Shown here piece by piece: positions 22,201 through 33,000 of a DNA stretch of 64,000 nt. Source of the stretch: Edaphochlamys debaryana (taxonomy: Eukaryota > Chlorophyta > Chlorophyceae > Chlamydomonadales); contig JAEHOE010000026.1 in assembly GCA_016858145.1 (NCBI GenBank), forward strand, positions 1 to 64,000. Reading direction: 5' to 3'. The notes below the pieces were generated by a model, which saw only the letters and a program-made list of their open reading frames with translations, made no database searches and was not told where the DNA came from. A program made the translations under genes and the position numbers. Every line of letters starts with the position of its first letter. Position 1 is the first letter of the stretch.

Positions 22201-24608
22201 TCGCGGCTCCCGACCGCCTCCTCATCTGCCATTGCACTGCCGTACTCCGACAGGTCCTCCTCGGCCTCGGTCTCGGTGACGGTCTCAGTCTCGGTATCGC
22301 TGTCGTCGGAAGGCGCGGTGCAGGCAGCTCGGCGCTTGCGGCCCATGGCGCCCGGAGCGGCGTCTCCGCAGTCCATGCTGTCGCTTTGCGCAGAGCCTAT
22401 GACCTGCAGGGATAATTCAAGTGGTAAGGCCGGTCCGCCAAAGGAAGTACACCCGTTTGTCTAGATTGGCGGAGTTCTAGCCCTGGTTCATTCCGTCACC
22501 CGCTCCCCTCTGTGCCCCCTCACCTGCGCAAGCACGAGCGTGTTGTCTGCCATCCTCTTCCACTGAACGGTGGCGTTGGGGGGGATGGAGCGCCAGGGCA
22601 GGCCGTCCACGCCCCGCCCCGAGGAGGCCTTGAGGTAGAAGGGCGAGGACGGGTTGTAGCGCTCAATGTCGGCCACGTAGACCTGGGGGGAGCGGACGGA
22701 GGCAAGGGCACAGGGGAGGGCCGTGAGGGCGTGAGCAGGCGTGCGTCCAGGCAAGGCATTGAGGCTGATGGCAGCGAAGAGAGCAGGGACACGGGACGAC
22801 TTATGGGCACCAAGGCAGGCGGAACTGGAAAGGCGACAGCTAGACAGGTAGAGCTCCTGAGCCCCTCACCTCGGGCATCTTCTTGCCGTTGACCTCAAAC
22901 TGCACCTTGACTCCCGACAGCTTGCTTCCGTCGCACATGCAGCCGTACACCTCGGGCCCCACCAGCACCTCCAGCTCGGACTTGGTCAGGTAGCGGGACA
23001 GAGAGCGGGGAGGGCAGCACACCTGCACCTCGCTGCTGGTGGGCCCAGCCGCCTCGACAGCGGCCACGTCGGAGGAAGCACGAACGTCATCCGTAACCGA
23101 CGGGCGAAGTCCGTGGCTGCTAGTCTCCTTCGCCGCGCCTTCATTGCCCCTGGCCGCAGCAGCCAGCGACACACTCGGGACAGCCTGAGGATCGGGCCAA
23201 GGTGTGCGGAAAGTAGAGTCGGGATTCGTTCAATATATCTGGTCGAAGTAGCAGAAGGCACGGGTAATCTTGAGCTGGAACCCCCTTCAGCCCGAATCCT
23301 GCCCACCTGGTGTGCGGAGCTTGAAGGTGCCCGCGCCTCCAGGGCTGCCGCGACCGGCGGTTGAAGAGCGGGCAGCTCGGGGGGAGCCCCCGTGCCAGCC
23401 CTTCCAATCGCATCCCCGGCTTGCCGATCCCGCACCCCCGCCTTGCTCTGCTGAGCGGCGACTAGCTGTGCACGGATCCTATCCTGCTCCCGCTGAAGCG
23501 CCTTCAGCACTTCCCGAAGCACATTCGGGTCCTGCGCTGGCTCCTCATCATCCGGCGGGGCCACGCCGTCAGCAGGGGGGGCCACGGCGACGGAGCCGGG
23601 AGCGGGGGCCACTGGGACCGCAGCGCTCTGCGATGTCCCTGTGCCCTCCGACGGTGGGAGGGCCCCCGAGGCGGCGGTGCGGCTGCTGCAGCTGGCACCC
23701 GGGTCCAGGGCCTGAAGCTCCCCCGTCTCCGCCGGTGAAGATCCGCGCGCATGCAGGCTGGGCGGCCGCTGCTGCTGCCCTAGACACAGGAGCAAGAGCT
23801 GAGCGGCGGCCGGCGACAGCTGGTCGGCCGGAAGGGTGCCCAGCAGGCTGAGCAGCAGGTCTTGCGTCTCCGGTGCCGCAGGGCGCGAGGCGGGCCCTGG
23901 CTGAGCGGCTTGGGAGCGGTGGGCGGAGCTCTCTGCCGGGTAGCGGCCACCCGACAGGAAGCTGTGGGCAGAGCGAGCGTCCTCCCGCGGAGCCGCATCC
24001 TGCGTGCGGAGGGGTAAGCGTGGTCGGCGTCAAACTGGCACAAGGGGGCCGCGACTGGAGAAAGCCAATTCCAGCCCGTCGTGAAGCCACAAACCCTCTA
24101 CCCGACGACTACACTGAGCCGCGCACCTGCTGCCAGCTCCTGGGCTGGGGCTCCGGTGGAGGGCAGAGGGAGAGGTCGATGGCGCCAGCGCTGGGCCGGG
24201 CCCGCCAGGACAGCACCTCCCAGCCCTGGAAGCGCTGCAGCAGGCCTTCAGCGCCAGCCACGATCTTACAATTCTGTGGATAGGGGCAAAGGGCGCAAGC
24301 GTGAAGAGGAGGGGCGGTGGGTGTCGAGGTGAGCAAGTGCGGCGTCGGGTGGCGGCGGTGTGGAGGCCGGTCGGGCGTAGTATGCGTGCCGCAAGCGCAT
24401 GATTGTCGGGCACGATGACGCGCGCACGCACGTCCGCCGACCAAGGCGGCAAGCGCTTGAAGAGACTGGTCTTTACCTGAATAACAGCCGGGCTGCGGTG
24501 GACCACCACCCCCGCGACGTCCACATTGATGGTGCACTCCAAGGCCTGGTCCACGCCCGCCAGGAAATCCCAGGCAGGCAGCAAAAGCGGAGCCTTCAAC
24601 ATTAACAT
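19238..24608 (-). CDS. Five-module repeat family protein, copy A (module M2 missing)
   Basis: Function not recognised. Exons: 24608-24477, 24273-24127, 23999-23307, 23184-22870, 22682-22524, 22403-22167, 22010-21583, 21423-19585, 19409-19238; about 1,373 aa, all junction phases consistent. M1 spans exons 1-2 (LLLPAWDFL .. RFQGWEVLSW). M3 spans the fourth and fifth exons (RYLTKSELEVL .. DIERYNPSSPFYL). An acidic/basic exon with GRKRRA follows (nuclear localisation suspected). M4 has NLYIGRRQLQALYG .. FYPRGAPLGQLRG. A ~500-aa Ala/Pro/Ser/Gln linker precedes M5 (DTSRVCVGGDFEP .. GLFLPGLPLRRVRG). M2, present in B, C and D, is absent, and the splice joining its neighbours keeps phase 0. The start is uncertain: an acceptor-like TTGCAG lies 15 nt upstream of the chosen ATG, and copy D's first exon is clearly internal. 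Confidence 0.75.
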
Positions 24609-24936
24609 TGTGCGGTCGCCAGCCTGCAACGTGCGAAATATGGGCAAAGGGCATAATCGGCGACCTCTTTACGCTTGCCTTGTGGCGCGCCGCGATTTTG
24701 GGCCGACCGCCCCTAGTAAAAGCAGGAGATATGAAGGCTCGTTCGGGGTCCGAGGCGCCGCGCTAGGGGTCGGTTCAGTCGAGGTGTCTCACTTGCGACG
24801 AGCTGCAGCGACTTTCCTCAGCTCAGATTGGAAGCAAGCCACCCCGCTTATCGTGTGGCTAGCTCCTCGTGGCGGATAGCTTGACGGCGTGACCGCGCGG
24901 CCGTGCGACCACGAGCAACATGCGAATGGGCCCCGA

Positions 24937-25252
24937 CCACAACGGGAGGCCCGTCACAGCTAGCGGACTTGCTCCCTTACCTCCTTGGGCGCCTCCTTGA
25001 CCTTGATGACTCGTCGTGGCTCGATTGAGGGTGTCCGACGGCGTCGCCCGACGTGCTGCCCCCCGTCGCAATATACTGAAGCAGAGCAACGAGCTTGTTT
25101 TGCCAGCCTGATGCAAGCCTTCTTGGCTGCACGCGTTCGTGATGTATTACACTATAGTGTAGACAGCGCGTGCGACGGGGCGCGAGAGGGACTGGTCGGA
25201 CGGACGGACTCGGAGGTTCGTTGCCAAAAAGCCTCTCCAACAAAGTTACACC
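24937..25252 (+). repeat. 316-bp dispersed repeat, right copy flanking gene A
   Basis: Second copy of 18104-18419, same strand, with the TACACTATAGTGTA palindrome at 25148-25161. Together the two copies bracket gene A. Confidence 0.9.
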
Positions 25253-27261
25253 CTGGTCAGCCCCAGCCGCCGGGGCGCCGCTACGATGCGCCGCGCAACT
25301 CTACAGCAGCTTAGCAGGCATCGTCAGGGCGCGCGGTAAACCGCAGACCTTTGTTCGTGTTCGCAGTGCGCCGGCCAGTCACGAGGGCTCGTCATTATGC
25401 CCGTGTCCAGCGCCTGAGCGTCCTTTGCGTGCGTGCAGAACTACAAAGCAATATTAAAGCTCCCACAAGCTGCAGCACCAGACGGCCGCCGCGGTCGCGT
25501 GCCCGTCTCGCGTGCCTGTACGTACTACGCGCGCTTGCCGTGTCGACGGCCCCCGCCAGGCGCGGGGCGTCCCGCTATGGCTGGTGCCCTGCCCCTGCCG
25601 ATCCTCGCGCTGTCCTTGCTGCCTGCCGCACACCAGCACACGCATGCACCGCTTCCAGCAATCCAGCTACGCCAAATCCGCTGCCTGTCCACCTCGCTCT
25701 TGGATCTGTCGCACTGCCGGCTGGGGACTCTGGCGGCCCCCCTTGGTCTAGTAGGGTGTAGAAGAAAACAACGAAGCGAAGCGCTTGGTTGTGGCGTAGG
25801 GCGTGTTCCGCGGACTACGCAGACCTGTGGGGGGGCTTACCGAGTGTTCGTCGTCGCCTGTGGATCGGGAGGGCCCGCGAGGGCACAGGGGCAAGGAATC
25901 TCGCGGGTGGACACGCACACGAGCTATGGAGAGGGAGGGCGGGGGAGATGCCGGGGTCGGCCATGTTGCATGTTAGGGTTTAGAAAAAAGTCAGTGTGCG
26001 CGAGTGCGCGAAGGTGCGTCTTGGTTGAAACCAGGACGGCGCGACCAACGGCGTGTCAACGTGTTAGGCGGGCGGCGTGGAACAAGAGGCACAGCATGCT
26101 TGCGTATTACCGTCAGGGTCTTGGGCGGTTACTGGCGATGCGAGAGGCGTCGGCTCTCCGGCGGCTCGCAGTGGACCCCAGCCCGGCCAGCCCAGCTACA
26201 CGTATACAGACCTGTGAGTGACGGACGAACCGCCAGAGCAGAGCGAAAGAGGCGTCAGGAACATCGCTCGAAGGCACATGCCAGTGGGGCGACGCGGGCA
26301 GCAGAGCATCTAGCAAACCCTTGAGCCGCCGGAGGAGCGTAGGCTGCCTAAGGAAGGGCGGGAAAGCCGGAGGCGGGCAAGAAACCGGCGCAGGGCCGGG
26401 AGCCGAGCAGCCAGTACGGCGTGGCATGGGGCAAGCGGGCAAGGCAAGCCAAGGAAGCAGACACGCAATGGAGATGCACCCGGATGGGATTGGCTGCGGA
26501 ACAGCGTCCCCACCCATCCGGGACAGCCAAGATGGCGGCTGCGATGATAAGGGTCAGGCGGGCTCCCCACCGGGGGTGGTGTGGATCATGGCCACGGACC
26601 CTGAGCGGCAAGGCCCCGTGCGTGCAGAGTGTGCGGAATGGGCGGGATCAGACAAGCGGCACGAGGAGGGGCCAGACGGGGGCCCACTCGGCCATGGTGT
26701 CTTCATGTTCCCAGGATGCAGGGGTGGTAGTGGGACCGGCCTCGGCGGCCAAGCAGCCTCCAGTGCAGCCGCCGACGCCAGTCCTGTGCGGCGGCGGCGA
26801 AACGGCCGCCGCCGCCGCGAGGGGCAAGGCCCCCCAGGAAGCACAGCAAACAAGCATGTTAGGGTACCAGCGCGTAACAGAGCCCAAAAGCGCCCACATC
26901 CCGGTCGGAAAACAATACCGTATCCCAGCCAGCTTACCTCGGGCTTACCTGGGCTTACCTGCCTGTGTGTAGAAGGGGAGGTCCCCCATCGCCCGAGTCG
27001 GCGCGACTAGAGCCCCCAGAAGTCTAGGTGTCCCCACGTCCCATGGAGCCGAGCCTGGGGGTAAAGACGACGACGTCCGAGAAGAGGAAGAGAAGAGCGT
27101 CAGTACGCGACCATGCGGCGGGCGAGCGGCGGGCGAGCAGAGCAGGCGGCGACCCCTCAGAGCGCGCAGGAACTCGGGCGATGGCGGAAGAAGGAGGCAA
27201 GTAACCTGCAGGGCTCAAGGGCATCGGGGCGGGCGGGCAGTACGGGTGTGACAGGCCCCCG

Positions 27262-28332
27262 ATGGCGGGGTCCCCCGCCCAAGCGACACAGCCGGAACCC
27301 GACACCCCGAATCCCAGGGCCGAGCGGCGTGCAATGCAGCGTACGGGGGAGAAGGGGGGCTGGGGTGCGGGCGTGTGCGTGCACGGCAAGGGCGGGGCGG
27401 GCCATGCGTGGCTCCCCACCGTCCGCAGTGGGCACTCGGCTCCACGGGATCGCACCGGGGACGAGGGTAGGCGTCCAGTGGCCTTACATCTCCGGTGGTC
27501 ACGCCCCACAGCCGGAGGGGGACCACCCTGGCCCTGGCCCGTGCGCAATGAGCACCAGGCACACCCGGATGGTCAGGCCTCCCACTACTGCTACACAGAG
27601 GATGACTACTACTGGGGCCACACCGGCGGGCTGTCTGACCAGCCCAACCTCCTGCAGTCCGGGTGCGGGTACGCCGCCCCACCTGGGTCCATGCCTGCTT
27701 CCGAGGTCTCGCCCTCCTTCGGCCCTGAGGCCGTGAGCAAGCTGGCGAGGCAGGTTGCCCTGCTGACCCACACGCTGGAAGCTCTGGCGTCGGAGTCCAC
27801 AGGCCTGCAACCCAGCGCCCTGGACCCCTCTATGACGGTGCCCTCCGCTTGCTACACCACGCCGACACCGCTGTACGGTGGGGAGGGTGCTGAGTCGTAT
27901 CACGTGAAGATGGAGGAGCCGGAGGTCTCGAGCCCCATCTCCCCCGCCACGTCACGGTGTGCCTCAGGCCTCCCGGCCCAACACCAGACCGCGGACGGAC
28001 CAGACACAAACCCGCCAAAACCCGGAAACCACCCAGACACAGACCCTGACGCAGACCCAAGACCGTGGACGGACCAGACACAAACCCGGGTAGGGTCTGG
28101 CCGCCTCAGGGGGGGGGGGGTAGGGACAAAAGTTTTGCACCCCATGCCGCAAAAGTTTCTGGCCCCCCTGACCCACCCACCCACCCATGCCGTACGGCGT
28201 ACGTCAGCACTGCACATGCGAGAAACGTACGGCAACTTCTTTCATTTCTGCATCTTCGGACTGCACTTCACGTGTGCTATTGCGTTGCAAGCCGTCTTGG
28301 GGCGAAGGCCAGACCTGGCGTCTGTCCATTGA
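27262..28332 (+). CDS. Uncharacterised ORF, possible transposon gag-like fragment
   Basis: A 356-codon open frame. The middle part (about 27550-27960) has unusually varied, protein-like composition: HYCYTEDDYYWGH, then a helix-like EAVSKLARQVALLTHTLEAL, then acidic VKMEEPEV. The two ends are low-complexity and may not be coding. No catalytic motif or zinc knuckle was seen. It may be an exon of a retroelement structural protein, but this is only a compositional impression. Confidence 0.25.
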   Translation: MAGSPAQATQPEPDTPNPRAERRAMQRTGEKGGWGAGVCVHGKGGAGHAWLPTVRSGHSAPRDRTGDEGRRPVALHLRWSRPTAGGGPPWPWPVRNEHQAHPDGQASHYCYTEDDYYWGHTGGLSDQPNLLQSGCGYAAPPGSMPASEVSPSFGPEAVSKLARQVALLTHTLEALASESTGLQPSALDPSMTVPSACYTTPTPLYGGEGAESYHVKMEEPEVSSPISPATSRCASGLPAQHQTADGPDTNPPKPGNHPDTDPDADPRPWTDQTQTRVGSGRLRGGGVGTKVLHPMPQKFLAPLTHPPTHAVRRTSALHMRETYGNFFHFCIFGLHFTCAIALQAVLGRRPDLASVH

Positions 28333-29005
28333 CCATGGACGCGTCCATCGACCCACGAAGAGGGTCCTGCCGCACCTGCCACCGTAGCGCTTAGTGCTTC
28401 TGACTGCTCGTGTGACAAAGTGGCTGTGTGCCACACAACAGGAGGCGGTGGGGATGGCTCCCCACGTGTTCCGTAACGCTGGCATGCCGACACGTCGGGT
28501 CATGCCCGGCCTGCTGGACCCACTTCCCGACCGCTGAACGTGGTGCTCAGGCACCCCCAAAGTTCAGACCTTGTCAATACACGCCCGACGGACCCTTGGA
28601 AGAGCGCAGGTGCCGACGGAAGGGGTCCTGACGCCGTGACGAAAGTTCCTGGGCCCCCCTTGACAAAAGTTCCCGGACCCCCCGACCCACCCACCCACCC
28701 TGAACTTTGAGAGCCTGGATCTTTGCAATAACAACCTCGATTTCAATTCTGAACGCGGATTTAGGCTCCTGTGGCCAAGCTCATTCCAAAGGAAGCATGG
28801 GGTACTTCTACATCATTCCTCCCCCCCCTTGGCCGCCCGGATAGCTGCGCAGTGCATCCGCACTTGACAAAGGGGGTCAATAGACTAGGGGTGGCGGAGG
28901 CAGCGCATTAGGTCCAGTTGAGGACGCTCCTTACTCTTGTCCCCTGTCCAAGGGGGTGGGGGCGCACGCTTGGCGCACTTGACTCACACGCTTGTAGCCT
29001 GCGGT

Positions 29006-29416
29006 TCACCCTGTCGTACCGGTACGTGCCCCTCGGGGTAACCCCTGGGCAAAGAGAGTGACGGCTCGTTGATCATCAACGGCGTCATGATGCCGCTGGT
29101 GGGATAGGGAAAGCTGGCCAGCCGACGGATTGAATATCAAGCGTATGGCATGTCTTACAGCGAGGCTGTCGTACGACACGCGTGTGGCATGTGGCCCGTG
29201 CCTTGCCCCCCTCGCCAGCAGTTGCTCTGCACGCACCTCCGTCTCCACAAGGTGCCGAGCGAAACTTGCGCTCTGGGGCCGCCGCCCGACCGGCGCCATA
29301 CCCATTAGTCCAAGCAAGCTCTCCGTCGCTCGTTTGCGCGGCCCGTCCGCCACGCACACCAGCCTGAGGGCATCTAGGCAGGCGGCTTCATCCAGCAAGC
29401 AATTGGGTCTCCCCAC
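29006..29416 (-). pseudogene. Uncharacterised ORF fragment in repeat-rich DNA
   Basis: A 136-codon open frame with mixed composition, for example LLDEAACLDALRLVCVADG, ATESLLGLMGM and VSYDSLAVRHAIRLIFNPS. It looks protein-like but is isolated among transposon remnants and lacks flanking exons I could join. No domain recognised. Confidence 0.25.
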
Positions 29417-30088
29417 CCATGCGACCGCTAAATGCGCTAATCCGCTTCAGGCGCCTTGTGCGAGGTATGTTAGCCTTCATCTAATGGCTCAATTACCCAC
29501 GTACGCCTAGGAGGGCCTTGTCCCTACAAGTTGGCCACCCCTGCATGCAAAATCTATCCAATTTGTATGCATTCCATATGTCCACGAGTCCAGCAGTCAT
29601 GCATGGCAACTGAAGGTGGCACCCACGCCAAGCACCGGCGTCTGCACAGGGGGCCGTTGCATCCCCGCCACTTGGACATCCTCACACGCCGACTACTGTG
29701 CGCTGACCGCTTTGGCGGACAATGCCAGGGCCTAGCGCCTGCCTCGTCCATCCCCCACACTCCCGGGCTTCCGGCTATCTAATGGGCCCCAGCACTGCAC
29801 CCGCATTACCTCGCTCAAACACTGAACGAGGCGGGCCCAGACCGCACCATTCGGTACGTTGGACTAGCTAGGCTACGCGAAGCGGCAGCGCATGCATGTA
29901 CTCTACGCACGCACCGTCAGGGCGTAATACGTTCACGTCTAGTACCGGTACAGCAAGCCCCAACGTGTTCAAGCCCCGGCCTCCGGGCCCAAACAGCTAG
30001 TACGTTCGGCAGCCTCGCTGCGGAGGCCGCCTCGATTGTATCAATAGTGTCAGCAGTCATCCCTTCAACGAAGCTTATAGCTATGCGT

Positions 30089-33000
30089 CTACCAGTCTGG
30101 CGCCACCGGCTGCTGCGGCGTGCGCGCCTGCAGCACGAGTGTGCCGTCGGGGAGGCGCCTCCAGCCGGTGCGCAGGAGGCCGCGCACCCTCCTCAGGGGC
30201 AGGCCCGGGAGGAAGAGGCCGTTGTTGGTGGGGTAGGACTTGAGCTGGGCAGAGTACCTGCGCGAAGGGAGGGGCAGATAGAGTGGGCCGAAGATCTATA
30301 TAGAGAGGAAGGCAAGTGCTTGAGGGCCGGCCCTCGCCTCCTTGAATGCCCTGCTGTCTCTCCCTTGTCTATTCGTCCTTCCCATTCGTTCCACCCAACG
30401 CTCTCCAGCCCGCTCCTCCCCCTGCCCACCTCTCCGGCAGCAGCCATCCGTCGATCTCGAATGCCACCGTCACTGGGAAGGGGTCCTCCGAGGTCCTGCC
30501 CAGCGCCGCCGGGTACCATCGCTGCGCCAGGTGCACCGAGAGCCAGGGCATGGCCCGGATGAGGAGGTGCTCCGTGGGCTCGAAGTCACCGCCCACGCAC
30601 ACGCGGGAGGTGTCCACGGCGCCGGGGGCGGGCGGGGCGGAGCCGGCAGAGCCGAGGGGCCAGCGTGCAGCGGGCGGCACCCCGTGCAAGGCAGTTGGAG
30701 AACCGCAGTCGCCTTGTGCGGGCCCGCAGCGCGCGCCAGGATGCTCGAGGCCGGGCGGGAGGGACGCAGAGGCTGCGGCGAGGGGGACCAGCCGTACACG
30801 GGGCTCCAGATCAGGAGCCACGTCAGCAGCACCGCCGTACAGCTGCGCGACCCGAGGCGGCGGCAGGGAGGAGGCCGGGTGCGGCTGTGCCTTTGAGGAG
30901 AGCGCCCCGAGGAGCTTGCTCAACAATTCGCTGGTGATGGCGCCGGCGCCGTCCTCACGAGAAGCAGCGGCGTCCCCGCGACCGCGGCATGGTTCGACCG
31001 GCCGCCATGCCTCCGCCTCCAGGCGCACGCGCTGTGCCGGTGCCGGGCCCCCGCCCGCCCGCTCCTCCTCTGAGCCCTCCCACTGCCGCTTGCCGCCGAC
31101 CACTTGGTCAAGCCTGAACGGCTGCAGGCGGTCACGAGACGGCGGCGGCGGCGAGGGGTCGAAAGCGGCGGCGGGCTGCTGCGCCGGAGCAGATCGCGAG
31201 GCAATGTCGACTCGCCACGCGAGAGCCTCGGCCCGGAGCTGCTCGATGAGAGCGTGGTTCACCGAGACCCCCCTGAGTGTGCCACACGGGGCGGCCGTAA
31301 AGGCGGCCGCCGGCACGTGCTGGGTGGGCGCAGGCGCGGGCGCGGGTGCGGCAGAAGGCATCTGGGCCCAAGTCTGGGGCGGACGCATCGCTGCCGCTCC
31401 TCCCGCACCCAGCCCGCTTGGACCCGGCCCCCAGCTGCCGTCAAGAGCCGGAGCGCCGTTGGAGGCTCGGCCCCCGTACGGCCCCTCTCCGCCTCCGTTG
31501 GTGGCCATCGAGCGGCACGCGACGGGACCGTGCATCTCGTGCTGCGGCCCTCCGCGGGCCTCCGCGGCGCGCGCGTCACGGCGCAGCTGCTCGATCAGGG
31601 CGGGCAGCGCCTGCTCCAAAGGCAGGCCCTGGGGCAGGGGCCGCTCCTGCAGCAGCCTCTCAAGCTGCCGCAGCGGCCCCTCCAGGGCAGATGCAGCAGA
31701 GGCCGAGCCCGGCGGGGCGTCGTCGGTGTCACGCGCCCGGGAGCCTTGCTGCAGGGCCCCAGAGGCGCCGGCGGCGGCACGGGAGGGAGGCTGGAGCTGG
31801 CGTGGAGACGGGGGCTGCCCCGCGGAAGACGGCGCCGAGAGCTGCATGGGGGCATCGAGGGCCGCGCGTTCCGGGCAGGAGTCTTCTGCGCTGCTGGCGT
31901 CCGCAGCGTGACCGGTCAGGGGTGCGGGGGGGTCGCTTCCGGTGGTGGCCCAAGCCGACTGCTGCGACCCCTTGGCATCGAGCGCTCCGCAGTTAGGCGC
32001 AGGGGCGATCTTGGAGGCCACAAGGCGCGAGTGTTCGCGGGAGCTGAATGGCGACGCGTCGCGATGCAGGGCTTGGGAGGGCTGTGGCTGCTGCGTCGGC
32101 GGCGGCTTCGGCTGTGGAGGAGAGGGAGGCGCTGAGGAAGGGGAAGACCGGCTCTCGAGCTTGATCTGAGGCCGCGGCTGGGCGGCTAGCGGGGCCGGCG
32201 AAGGCGGAAGCGGCTGCGCAGAACCCACCGCGGGCCCACCGCGTGCCAGAACGCCCTGAGCCTGCGGAGCGTTCTGAGCGACCGATGCCGGAAGCGCCGC
32301 GGGGGCCGCGGCCGTGGCTGCAGGTGCCCTGCCCTCGGCGTCAGCGGCGGTGCGCACTGAGGTTGTTGGACCAGGGACGCCAGCGCCGCTGGGAGCAGCT
32401 GAGGCACCCCGCCTCGCCGCCAGCTCCGCCTGCCGCTGCCACAGCCACTTCCGGGTCTTGGTCACAGGGGCATTGGCTCCGGCACCCCGCGTCCGGCGCT
32501 GCCCCGCCCAGTCCGCCGGCGGCGTGTCCCACGCCACGAACGCCAGGCGGTTGGCCTGCTCGTCCAGCCAGCGGATGTCCTGCAGGAAGCGGCCGCGAAG
32601 CTGCCCCAGCGGCGCGCCCCGGGGGTAGAAGGAGCCCTTGTGGCAGCCCTCCTTCCACTGCACGGTGAAGACCTCGGGCTGCAGGGAGCCGTTGAGGTGC
32701 AGCTGCATCTCAGACCTGGGAGGGGCACGGAGGGAGGCGAATCCGAGGAAAAGCGTGAGGGGCCAGTGCATAGATAGGTGCTCAAGGGTAGCTGAGGAGC
32801 GGTAAGCATGCGCGTCAGGAAGCTACGCCCCGGCAGAACCCGACCGCTCAAAGACCCATGCGTGGCCCCCGCTCTCACTTGATTTCGGCCGCAAAGTCGG
32901 GTCCGTAGAGCGCCTGCAGCTGGCGCCTGCCGATGTAGAGGTTGGTGGCCACGATGCGAGACGTGAAGCCGCTGCTGCTGGGGCCGCTGAAGCTGCTGGG

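Larger units (their letters stand above)
25253..30088. other. Transposon-derived intergenic region between genes A and B
   Basis: Long open frames on both strands without clear family match. There is a G/C-homopolymer-rich stretch (28110-28190) followed by ACCCACCCACCC. A second 'aaaagttc..ggaccccc' plus ACCCACCCACCC block lies at 28640-28700. Tandem ACCAGACACAAACCCG motifs occur at ~28000-28090. Looks like decayed mobile-element DNA; no complete gene supported. Confidence 0.45.

Noticed and set aside
27024..27548. Minus-strand ORF ending with LFLFSDVVVFT, reminiscent of a PH-domain strand
   Set aside because: Only a ten-residue resemblance, with low-complexity surroundings and no further PH-like strands.
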